Notes under the pieces: model-generated
Seen by the model: the letters and a program-made list of their open reading frames with translations, nothing else
What the model was told of the DNA's origin: nothing
The model's database searches: none
Assembly: GCA_001600695.1 (NCBI GenBank)
Contig: BCKQ01000007.1
Span: 185,607 to 249,606, forward strand
DNA length: 64,000 nt
Direction of reading: 5' to 3'
From: Ascoidea asiatica
Taxonomy: Eukaryota > Ascomycota > Saccharomycetes > Ascoideales > Ascoideaceae
Position numbers and translations under genes: made by a program
Shown here: positions 33,267-43,063 of the stretch, one piece after another
How the letters are laid out: each line of letters begins with the position of its first letter
How positions within the stretch are numbered: the stretch's first letter is position 1

Positions 33267-34280
33267 TTCTTTCTACCACTGCTACTAAACAACTGCGCTC
33301 TGTTCCTATTATTACTACTCCTACTACTGCTTTTACTTTTTTTACTACTTTTACCACTAACTACTACCGTTACTATTACTATTACTATTAAATCTAATAT
33401 ATTCAATATTTTCCTTAGATTTTCTTACTTTTACTTTCATTTCTATTATATTCCTCTCTTTTTTTTTTTTTTTTGATATCTTTCAATATTAAAAAAATAA
33501 ATATATCTTTATTTATTTCAAATCTAATTCAAATATACTTTTTATTGATAATTAATTCTATTGATATTTCTTTTTGATATTTCTATTTCTATTTTATCTT
33601 AAACTTTTATTATTCTATTATTCTATTATTCTATTATTCTATTATTCTTTTATTTTATCTATTTTGTTAATTTTGTTATTTTTTTATATATCATTTTATC
33701 ATTTTATCATATAAATTAATCAATCATCTTATAATTTTCTCATTCAATAATCAATCTCATATCTTAAATTTTATCATTTTTATTTCATTTAATTCATCAA
33801 TTAATATTAAATAAAAAAAAAAAAAAAAACATTTATAGTAAATCATTTATCATTAATCATTTATCATTTATCATTTATCATTCATCAATTGTCAATTATC
33901 AATTATCAATTATCAATTACTTAATAATAATAAATATAATTTCAAAATAATTTAAAAAATTTTAAATTCATATTAGTTTATCTATTTATTTTTTTTTTTT
34001 TACTTTTTTTAAATTTATTTATTTATATATTTCATATATTTTATATCAATTATCAATAACTATTAATCAATTAATCAATTAACAATTGAAAAGACAAAGA
34101 CATTTTATTTTATTTTATTATTCTATTGTATATCTTTCTAAAAATTTATTCAATTCAATTTAATTTATTTACTTACTTATTCATTTATTTACTAATATAT
34201 TTACTTACTTACTTATTTATTCTATTGTTTTTTATTATCCATTTATATATAAATTACTCTAAAATTATCTTTTTTACAAA

Positions 34281-36071
34281 ATGAGTACTAATGAAACTAT
34301 CCCCACTTCTTCTGATCAAAGTGTTCCTCCTTTAGATCAACAACAACAACAACAACAACAACAGGATCAACAACCTCAAGCAAATCAAATTCAATCTGAA
34401 AATGATGATCAATCAATTAATCAACAACAACAACAACAACAACAAGTTCCTCAACAACAACAACAACAAGTCAATCAAGGTGTTCCTCAACAACAAGTAA
34501 ATCAACAAGTTGTTAATCAACAAGCTGAAATTCAACCTGCAAATGCTACTCAAGGTGGTAGAGAAATTTCAAATAAAATCTTATATGTTGGTGGTTTACC
34601 AAAAACTGTTACTGATGATATGTTAAGAGAATTATTTGCTGTAACTGGTCCTGTAGAATCTGTAAAAATTTTATTTGATAAAAATAAACCTGGTTTTAAT
34701 TATGCTTTTATAGAATATGATAATTCTCAAAGTGCAGAAATGGCAAAACATACTTTAAATAATAGAGTTATTAATAATTCTGAAATTTCAATTAATTGGG
34801 CTTATCAATCTCAACAAGCAAAATCTAATGATTCAACTTTTAATATCTTCATTGGTGATTTATCAAGTGAAGTTAATGATGATTTATTAGCAAAATCTTT
34901 TTCAAGATTTAATTCAATGTTACAAGCTCATGTAATGTGGGATATGCAAACTGGTAGATCAAGAGGTTATGGTTTTGTTTCTTTTTCTGATCATGGTGAT
35001 GCTGAAAATGCAATTAAAACAATGAATGGTGAATGGATTGGTGGTAGAACAATTAGATGTAATTGGGCTTCTCATAAACAAAATGCTCAACAAAATCAAA
35101 ATATGAATCAACAACAACAACAACAACAACAACAACAAAATATGAATCAAAGTATGAATCAAAATATGAATCAAAATAATAATAATAATAATAATCAAAA
35201 TATGATTTCAAATATGATTCCAAATATGAATCCAAATATGATCCCAAATATGAATCAACAACAAAATAATCAAATTTTATCTCAATCTTTAAATAATCAA
35301 AATCCTTTAAATAATCAACAAAATAATTTCTTAAATAATAATTCAAATAATTCAATTAATCAAATGAATCAATTAAATCAATTAAATAATCCAAATAATT
35401 CAAATTCAAATTCTACTAATAATAATAATAATAATAATAATTCTGCTCAATTATCAAATTCTTCAAATGATTTAAATAGTCCAAATAATTTAAATAATCC
35501 TTTAAATTTACAATCAAATCAATCTGTTTTTAATAATCAAAATTCAATGAATTTATCTCCAAATCAAGATTTACAAAATTTATCTACTTCAACTTCTTCA
35601 AATCAACAATCTTCTCAAAATAATTCAAATAATTCAAATCCTTTAAATAGTCCAATGAATCCAATGGGTATTCCTTCAATTCCAAATCAAAATCAAAATA
35701 ATAATTCAAATCAAGGTTCAATTCAAATTGGTGGTATGCCTCCAATTCAATCTTATGATATGGTTGTTAGACAAACTCCTTCTTGGCAAGCAACTGTTTA
35801 TCTTGGTAATTTAGCTCATTTCACTACTCAAAATGAATTAATTCCTTTATTACAAAATTTTGGTTTTATTGTTGATTTTAAATTTCATCCTGAAAGAGGT
35901 TGCGCTTTTGTTAAATATGATTCTCATGAAAGAGCTGCTTTAGCAATTGTTCAATTAGCTGGTTTAAATGTTAATGGTAGACCATTAAAATGTGGTTGGG
36001 GTAAAGATAGACCTCCAAATATGCCATATAATAATTATGGTCGTGTTATGTATGGTGGTCAACAACGTTAA
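34281..36071 (+). CDS. PUB1: Poly(U)/poly(A)-binding protein Pub1 (TIA-1 family)
   Basis: Pub1 is a three-RRM protein that binds U-rich mRNA elements, protects transcripts from decay and enters stress granules. RRM1 is at about 95-175 (ILYVGGLP as RNP2, NYAFIEY as RNP1), RRM2 at about 187-265 (IFIGDL, RGYGFVSF, with the characteristic HVMWDMQTGRSRGYGF), and RRM3 at about 501-580 (VYLGNL, CAFVKY). Poly-Gln precedes RRM1, and a Gln/Asn/Met/Ser-rich linker of about 230 residues separates RRM2 and RRM3. Length 596 aa against 453 in S. cerevisiae. The linker has prion-like composition, as in S. cerevisiae Pub1. NGR1 is the alternative, but the order and spacing fit Pub1 better. Confidence 0.93.
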   Translation: MSTNETIPTSSDQSVPPLDQQQQQQQQQDQQPQANQIQSENDDQSINQQQQQQQQVPQQQQQQVNQGVPQQQVNQQVVNQQAEIQPANATQGGREISNKILYVGGLPKTVTDDMLRELFAVTGPVESVKILFDKNKPGFNYAFIEYDNSQSAEMAKHTLNNRVINNSEISINWAYQSQQAKSNDSTFNIFIGDLSSEVNDDLLAKSFSRFNSMLQAHVMWDMQTGRSRGYGFVSFSDHGDAENAIKTMNGEWIGGRTIRCNWASHKQNAQQNQNMNQQQQQQQQQQNMNQSMNQNMNQNNNNNNNQNMISNMIPNMNPNMIPNMNQQQNNQILSQSLNNQNPLNNQQNNFLNNNSNNSINQMNQLNQLNNPNNSNSNSTNNNNNNNNSAQLSNSSNDLNSPNNLNNPLNLQSNQSVFNNQNSMNLSPNQDLQNLSTSTSSNQQSSQNNSNNSNPLNSPMNPMGIPSIPNQNQNNNSNQGSIQIGGMPPIQSYDMVVRQTPSWQATVYLGNLAHFTTQNELIPLLQNFGFIVDFKFHPERGCAFVKYDSHERAALAIVQLAGLNVNGRPLKCGWGKDRPPNMPYNNYGRVMYGGQQR

Positions 36072-37302
36072 ATTTCCTCAATTTTTTTAATAAAACAAAA
36101 TTAAAAAAACTAAAAAAAATGAAAAATTCTTTAAAATCTATTTTTTGGAAATCAATTTTTTTAAATTAAAAGACTGTGTATATCAATTTTTGTTGTTGTT
36201 TATTATTATTCATCTTTATAAGTATATCTTTCTTTTTTTAAAATTTGGCTTTGACTTTTTTTAATTTATTTTACTTCAATTGATTTCTTCAAAATTTTTT
36301 TTTTTTTTTCTTTTTTTTAATTTTAATTTATTCTCAAATTTTCTATTTTGAGGTTTTTTTTAATTATTCGTGCTTTAAAAACTTATTCTGTGTTGTTTAA
36401 ATTTAAAGAGAGAAAAAAAAAATAAAGATTCATAAATTTTAAATTCAATATTTTATTCATTATCATATACTTTTTAAATTTTATTTATTCATTTATCTAT
36501 TATTTATCATTTATATATAATATTCCTACTTTTTATTACTTGATTTTTTTTTCTTTACTTATTTTTTAACCTCTTATTTACAACCTCTGTCTATCTCTAT
36601 CTCTATATCTATCTCTGTCTCTATCTCTATATTTATCTTTATCTCTTTATAACTCTATATCTACTTTTTATCTTTATATTTATCTTTATCTTTTTAAGAT
36701 TTTTATGATTTATTTAAAGAATTTTGTTAATATCTTTTTGGGGTTTATTGTTATTATTTATTTATCTTTAATTTATAATTAAGTTAACTTTTTTTTTATA
36801 TAATTTTTATAAAAAGAAAAAAATTCTATTGTTTTAAATTTTTTTTATTTATTTATTATCAATAGGCCTTTATTTTAATATTTTTTTTTATTTTAATCGT
36901 TGATTATTTAACTACTATCTTTTTTGGGGTCATATTTTGTCTTCTAATTATGTTTGTTATTTATCTTATCTACTATTTATATGTCATATATATTTAAAAT
37001 ATAATTTGTTTTACTCTATTTAAAAATTATTGAACAATCATTGTAGTTTATGTAATTGATTTTAAATTAAAAATTGTGAAATGGATTTTGATTTATAGTA
37101 CATCTAAAAGTATTAAATTATAATTATGTAAAAGAAATAGATAAATGAAAAAAAAATTTAATAGATTTTTATAAAAAAGTTCTTGAAGAATTAAATAATT
37201 GTCAGGAAGAAATAAGAAAATATAATTGAAAAATATGAATGAAATGCTATTAATGAATTGAAATAATAAAGCTATGCAAATATTGTTAAAATTTAGTTGA
37301 TT
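36072..37302. terminator. Convergent 3' flanks of PUB1 and the GH76 gene
   Basis: An AT-rich, strongly T-rich spacer between tail-to-tail genes. A CTCTAT/CTTTAT microsatellite lies at about 36585-36700. No gene is seen. Confidence 0.35.
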
Positions 37303-38691
37303 CTAAACCAATAACCAAATTGCACCTGCTATTAAAGAAATCCCAATAACAGCTGTTATTACTGAAGCTCCAGCAGTATCTTTTGTATGTAGGGTCAATG
37401 CAGAATCATCATCAGCATTTAAATCTTCAGTTCCTGCAGCAGAATCACCTAAGGAAGATCCTCCATCTTTTGCTGTATATGGAGCAGGTCTATCTCCAAT
37501 TCTTAATTGTTGAAAGATTTCTAAAGCTGACATTTGTTCACCTAAACCATAATAACCATCCCAAGTTCCATTATACCAATTTATACCACAAGTATGACCA
37601 TCAGTACCTCCGGAACAAGAAGCAGCAGCACCAATTGCAGAAGTTTGTAATAAACTATAAATTGAATCATAAGTTGAAGGAACTAAAACAGCAGTTGCAC
37701 CTAAAAATCTTGCAAAATAAGCTTTGAAAGATCTTTGATCATTATTACAAGTACCAGCATTTTGGCAAGCTGCTTCGTACATTATATTATTTTTGAAAAA
37801 AACTGAAGCACCTTCTAATAAGTTCTCAGTTCTGTTTAACCATTTCTCTTCTTCAGTAAAATTATAAAGATATGCACAACCTGCTAACATCATACCTTGA
37901 TTATAAGTCCATTGTAATTTTGAAAGATTTTGACAATCATTTGTAATATCAGCACCATCATAAACAAACCACCAAGTATCAGTAGTTATAAAATCAACAG
38001 CTACCATCCAATCCCAAACCATATCACACCATTGAACATAAGTTTCATTTGAAGTATATCTTGCTAATCTTGCACCGATTTGAAAAAAAGCACCATTGGA
38101 AACAGCATTTTTATAATCATAACCTGTATTCCATTGAAAAATTTGCCATCTTAAACCTCCTCCACAATCATCAATATCCCATCTATAAGCCATGGTATTA
38201 AATACAGCTTGTGCTAAATACAACCAACCATATTGTTCTTCATCACCAGTTGGATTTGTAAAATTTCTTTCTGCGGCTTCCATGGCTGCCAAACCCCAAA
38301 AGCCTTGATCATCATTACCTTCAGTTGTAGATTGATTTGAAGGTACATAATCATAATTTGAACCAACCTGAAATAATAAAGCTTCTTTAGTTTGATTTTC
38401 ATAAGTTGTATTTTCCATTAAAAACCAATAACCAATTAATGTACCCCAAGCTCCACCAGCTTCCCACCAATAATAAGGATCAGAAAACATTCCAGGAGTT
38501 TCACCATATTGATCACCAGTATAATAATCCATTAAACCATCAGCTACTAAAGCTGCGGCTGTATTAAGAGAATCACTGTCACTGACATTTAAATCAAGAG
38601 AATTTGAAATTTTAAAAAAACTCAAAAAAACTAAACATATTGATAATATAGGATAAAAAACTAATATATCTTTTGATTTGAAATTCACCAT
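37303..38691 (-). CDS. GPI-anchored GH76 mannosidase-like wall protein Dfg5/Dcw1
   Basis: Dfg5/Dcw1 proteins are thought to transfer GPI wall proteins onto wall glucan; loss of both is lethal in S. cerevisiae. A signal peptide occupies about residues 1-31 (hydrophobic core VFYPILSICLVFLSFF). GH76 motifs follow: PYYWWEAGGAWG (about 72-83), the catalytic Asp pair D127-D128 in EGNDDQGFWGLAAMEAAE, then CGGGLRWQI, NAVSNGAFFQIGARLARYT and LQWTYNQGMMLAG. Several NxT/S sites are present. A spacer and hydrophobic tail (VITAVIGISLIAGAIWLLV) give the GPI signal. Length 462 aa, as in Dfg5/Dcw1 (449-458). It could be orthologous to either, so the symbol is left open. No in-frame CTG was found. Confidence 0.92.
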   Translation of the reverse strand: MVNFKSKDILVFYPILSICLVFLSFFKISNSLDLNVSDSDSLNTAAALVADGLMDYYTGDQYGETPGMFSDPYYWWEAGGAWGTLIGYWFLMENTTYENQTKEALLFQVGSNYDYVPSNQSTTEGNDDQGFWGLAAMEAAERNFTNPTGDEEQYGWLYLAQAVFNTMAYRWDIDDCGGGLRWQIFQWNTGYDYKNAVSNGAFFQIGARLARYTSNETYVQWCDMVWDWMVAVDFITTDTWWFVYDGADITNDCQNLSKLQWTYNQGMMLAGCAYLYNFTEEEKWLNRTENLLEGASVFFKNNIMYEAACQNAGTCNNDQRSFKAYFARFLGATAVLVPSTYDSIYSLLQTSAIGAAASCSGGTDGHTCGINWYNGTWDGYYGLGEQMSALEIFQQLRIGDRPAPYTAKDGGSSLGDSAAGTEDLNADDDSALTLHTKDTAGASVITAVIGISLIAGAIWLLV

Positions 38692-41600
38692 TTTTTTTTA
38701 TAAAGAAGTGTTTATCTAATTTAAATTCTGAAATCTCATAAACTACAATAAATAGTAATAATATGCAATATTTTTAAGAAAAAATTATAAATAAAGATTG
38801 GAAAATGACTGAAATCTTAATTCTAAATTTTTCTATTCCATGAAATTAAATTAAGCTTTCTCTATTATAAATAAGAATTAGCAAAGGTCTTTCTGAATGC
38901 CAGTTTCTAGTCAATTACACCTATAAAAGTTTACTTCTATTTTAGTATATTTGAAATATTTATTCTTGTCAATTCGACTATTTTCTTTCAAAATATTGGT
39001 ATTATTTACCTTTCTCTCATATGTTTCCCAGTTTCTTAATTAAATTAATAATGCTGGATAAAATCCATTTATTAAGACATCGAAGAAAAACCTCAGCACG
39101 TGATAATAACACAAGATCTGAATTCTTGCCCTGAAATGAGGAATTGTTTGTCCTGATCTAGTGCAATGGAAATTTTTGGATAAAAAAGGGGTTTACCATT
39201 ATAGCGGATCCTCAAACTTTCTATTCTCTTTTCCGGTGGCTCAGTATTTAGTCGCGGAATATCTTTCCGTCAATTAAGGATGTATGTTTGTCAAGTTTTC
39301 CAGTTCCGTATGCGGTTTGAAAATAATCTTTTTTTTCTATTTTTTGAGCGTGGGAATTAACGCAATTCTACGAAGAATATGGTATTTTTGTGCGCAAAAT
39401 ATCTCCACGCAATTAAGCGGCCTTCTACCCCGAATTCATTGCGGCGAGCCGTTTGTACACAGATTCATATAGACTTTTGCGTTGCCATATTTAAGATTGA
39501 TTCGTAAAGCAACGTAAGCGCATTATGTAAGATGCAAAGGCTGACTGATTCTGCATTTGATGACTTTGAACGTACTCGCTGTAAACTGCTGTGCTTAGTG
39601 GGGCAGCTGTTTTTTTTGTTGAATAAAATCAAAACGGGGGTTGGTGTATGACATAAGGGCTATTGAACTATTGTTTTATTTGAGCCAATAAAAGTAAAAA
39701 AACTCAAAATAAAACTCAAGTTTCCAATTATTTACGTTCATTCTTTTTTCAACCATTGTTGTATTCATGAATTTGTAAATTCTATTATTTTCGGTTTAAT
39801 TTGTGGAAAATTTGGATAACTAATGTAAATTCTAAAAACATTAGGTTTCAACCAAAAAAGTCTAGATTTAAGTATCTCCTTCGACATCACGAATATCATT
39901 AATGATATTCGTGATATTATCGATGGGCTGTTTCTTTTATGGCCTTTTTTTCAAATTCAAAAAATTTTAGAGGTCCTCATTGCTTTTTAATCGTCTCACA
40001 CCTATTAAAATAAAAAAACTTTTGAAATTTAGCTTTGCTTTTTCACTTTAACTTAAACCGAATTTCTCGAGAATTTTCTGGTTATGCAATTACATATAAA
40101 AAAAGAAATAAAAAACAATAACTTGGGAATTCATGATTTCAAAAAGCTCTCCTAAAGAAACCTCATTTGTCACTTTTTGGTTATAATAATTCCACTTTCA
40201 ATCATCATTGTTCTCTTAACAACAGTATCATTAACAAAAGAAGAGTAAATCATTGGTCTCAAAAAATGGTCTTTATTTGAAAATTGGAAATTAACTTTCA
40301 AAGATTAACAGTGTTAGTAGTATTTTTTTCTCAATGATTGTTTTTAGCAGTAATTTAGAGTAGTGTACAGATATTATTGTGATAACCCTTCCAATTTATA
40401 AATTCTCTTTATCTGAGTTTTAACTCATAGCCATTTTGTAACAAAAAAGGGCTTTGTAATAATTTGATTAAAATACATAAATCAAAACATAATGTATTTA
40501 GATAAATGTGCGTATTTTACTATTTTATTATTTTCAACTGAATTTCATTTTATCAAAAGAGTACAAATAGTTTGAATCAGAACCTTTCTTGATTAGCAAT
40601 AAACTATGATAACTTTTTATTACTAACCAGATTTTAGTCTTGATTTTGCTAATCTGAAGAGTCATTAATCTAATTGAGTTAAAATTTAATACTTTTTTGA
40701 AAAGTTTTTTTTCACCTATGCAATTTCTGTTATCACTTAGTTGACTATATTTTTAGCTATGGCTCAAGTAAACTGCTTTTTGGACTTATCAAATATTTCT
40801 GAATAAGCTAATATGTTCACATTTAATGACTGAAATAGGAAATGATAAACCTGGGTAATAGGATTAAAAGTAAATTTGAAAATATGGATATTGAAACTGA
40901 TAACTTTTTTTAAACTCGATATCATTCTTAGCTGAAATTTGTAATTTATTTCAGCATAATATTATTGTTTTAATGATATTTTACATAGCAACTATTCCTT
41001 GTGGAAATAATTATCATTTTATCAGTACGTGGATAAGAAGTTTTCCAATTTCAAATAGACAAAAATGCATAGCTACTTTTTTGTGTCTTTGAATAAAATT
41101 AATCAATCCATGATCTAAGCACATTTTAATTGAAATTGTGTCTCACCTTACTTATCTAATTATCACAGCTTTTCAGGGAATAATCATCATCCCTTTTGAA
41201 CTTTCAAAAAACTTTTCCTTTTCAGTTTCCATCATTGTTTTTTATTACCTAAAACCACAAAAGATTTGCGACTGAATTTTCTCACCTGATTTTATTTTGC
41301 AAACAAAACGCAAAAATCCACTTTCTACTGCAGTTTTCTGTTACTTATTAGCTTAGTCATCGCTGAGTAAGCTACTGGAACAAAGAACTTTGAATGTTTA
41401 TTCAATATTCATTAAATAATATAATCAAAATTTCACTAAAGATAAATTAAAAGACTAGCTAAGATGATTAATGGGCCTTAATTGGAATTCAAAAGAAAAT
41501 ACAAAAGTTCTTAGGGGGTGAAGACAATTAATTATCTTACTCCTACTAAAGTATAATTCTAAAATAGATGTTTATTAATGTAGAGGAGACTAGAACAGAC

Positions 41601-41824
41601 AAATTATTATTCATTAATACAAAATAAAAATAAAAATGAAGTAAAAAAAAAAAAAAAGCAATAAATATTTAAAAGCGAATGAAAAATTAAATCATTGAAA
41701 AGTGAGCACAAATAAAAGCAGATTATAAATTATACATGAGGAAGGGAATAAAACACAAAAAAATAAAAATTAACTAAAAAGAATATTGAATTTGAAGACT
41801 TTCTAAATATGATTTAGAAAATAT
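38692..41824. other. Intergenic, 3.1 kb, GC patch and perfect palindrome
   Basis: This gap holds the GH76 promoter on the left and the 3' flank of the first globin gene on the right. GCACGTGAT (CACGTG at 39097-39102) and a GC-richer block to about 39660 look like the GH76 upstream island. Two diverged copies of an AATATCT-CAATTAAG segment lie at about 39257-39277 and 39399-39418. A 30-bp palindrome is at 39886-39915. 39920-41824 has no codon structure. An A run lies at about 41643-41656. Confidence 0.45.
39886..39915. repeat. Perfect 30-bp palindrome
   Basis: ATCACGAATATCATT is followed immediately by its exact reverse complement, with no spacer. It is not in a coding region. Confidence 0.9.
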
Positions 41825-43063
41825 TTATATTATTGATCTTTTTTTCAAAAGAGAACGTTTATGAAAGGAATTAAACATTGATTTTGGTATTTTTTTGAAT
41901 GTGGATTTTTCTTGAATTAAGTCTGATTCTTTTGGTTCTGAGATTTGTTCATCTATAATTGTAGGAAATGAATCAAAATTATCTTTCATCAATTTAAAAG
42001 AAAAAGAATTACTCATAGAGTGACCATAGCTATTTATAGGTTCATTTAGGCCTTCTCTATCTATTGCTCTTATTTCTTCATTTAAAGGCATTTTATTTCT
42101 CGAATAAGTCTTAACTCTATTAGGTATATGTGAATTACCTGTAGTTTCACGAAAGTTTTCATTAAAATTAATTATTTGACTAGAGCCTTCTGCACCTGAT
42201 CCAACAGAAGTAGGATTAGAAAATAATGTACTTCCTGTTTCATATGGGGTTAATGAATAATCAGATACTGGAACTTCACTGAATTTTATAATAGGATCTA
42301 CTCCACCTGCCAACATTGTATTTGCTAAAAATGAATATAATCTGGCCCAAAGATCTTCTAATTCAACTGTAAATGAAATTCCAAATCTATCTTGTAATGT
42401 TTTCAAAAAAGCTTCACCCATCAATTCATGATGTGATGCTTCAATACAAAGAATTCTAGTATGTCTTCTACCTAATTGAATTAAATAATCTTCAAGAAAA
42501 CTTAAATCTTCCAAAGTTGTGATAGCAGTACTTAAAACTCCTGAAAATGCAACAGCTTGATGCTTTATGGATGGAAACAATTTTTCTAAGCCTGGGGACA
42601 TCGATAATAAGTTAAAATAAAATTGAGAGCAAAATAAAGAGGAAGCCATTGCTTTTATTACTGGAATCTTTTTCATTTCCTTGACATCGTCGGCACTTTC
42701 AAATCCAAATATATCTGCATTATCATTTGAGTCTGTTAAAACTGCATTCCATGAAGTCCTTATTAATCTCATTTCATGTGGAGTTAATTTCAAGGATATT
42801 TTCACTTCTGGTATATAGACTGGAGTTGATTGCTGTATAGGATAAAATATATATTGATCTTGTTTAAGAGCTTTTTGATTATCTAAATCATATGGGTCAT
42901 CTGCAGATATAAATGTTTCTGTGCTTGATGCATATGTTTTTTCATTATTATATCGATCAAATTTCTGATGATTGAGACTATTATATGAAGAAGAAGACAG
43001 TGATGTGATGGCTGTATAATCTGATTCCTGATCATATGGACGAGATTCGAAAGAAGAAAACAT
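41825..43063 (-). CDS. Globin-domain protein, copy 1 (YNL234W-like)
   Basis: A single-domain globin with long disordered flanks, like S. cerevisiae YNL234W, a haem-binding protein of unclear role. The globin core spans about residues 93-258. Helix A is LTPHEMRLIRTSW. LFCSQFYFNLLSMSPGLEKLFPSIKHQ carries the B/C region, a candidate CD1 Phe (F163) and a distal E7 Gln (Q169). LIQLGRRHTRILCI carries the proximal F8 His (H201). The block FGISFTVELEDLWARLYSFLANTM covers G/H. No reductase domain follows, so it is not a flavohaemoglobin. The N-terminal 90 and C-terminal 150 residues are Ser/Asn/acidic and variable. Codon 22 is CTG, inside a run of serines. It is a paralogue of the gene at 47632-49071, on the same strand. 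Confidence 0.85.
   Translation of the reverse strand: MFSSFESRPYDQESDYTAITSLSSSSYNSLNHQKFDRYNNEKTYASSTETFISADDPYDLDNQKALKQDQYIFYPIQQSTPVYIPEVKISLKLTPHEMRLIRTSWNAVLTDSNDNADIFGFESADDVKEMKKIPVIKAMASSLFCSQFYFNLLSMSPGLEKLFPSIKHQAVAFSGVLSTAITTLEDLSFLEDYLIQLGRRHTRILCIEASHHELMGEAFLKTLQDRFGISFTVELEDLWARLYSFLANTMLAGGVDPIIKFSEVPVSDYSLTPYETGSTLFSNPTSVGSGAEGSSQIINFNENFRETTGNSHIPNRVKTYSRNKMPLNEEIRAIDREGLNEPINSYGHSMSNSFSFKLMKDNFDSFPTIIDEQISEPKESDLIQEKSTFKKIPKSMFNSFHKRSLLKKRSII

Larger units (their letters stand above)
32443..34280. promoter_or_regulatory. UBP1 3' flank and PUB1 upstream region with two GC islands
   Basis: After UBP1 come a TTTTCA hexanucleotide run (about 32470-32512) and a 10-bp hairpin (32546-32574). 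The first island (32580-32870) has GTCATGTGAC (32661-32670) and GTCACGTG (32853-32860). The second (32995-33300) has an RRPE-like TGAAAATTTTC (33114-33124) and the 13-base TTCTACTAAACAC repeated exactly three times (33228-33266). 33300-34280 is about 1 kb of pyrimidine-rich then AT-rich sequence with CTATTATT and ATCATTT runs, probably leader. Confidence 0.5.

Noticed and set aside
39284-39472. 62-codon ORF in the GH76 upstream patch
   Set aside because: No recognisable features; it sits in a GC-richer regulatory-looking block.
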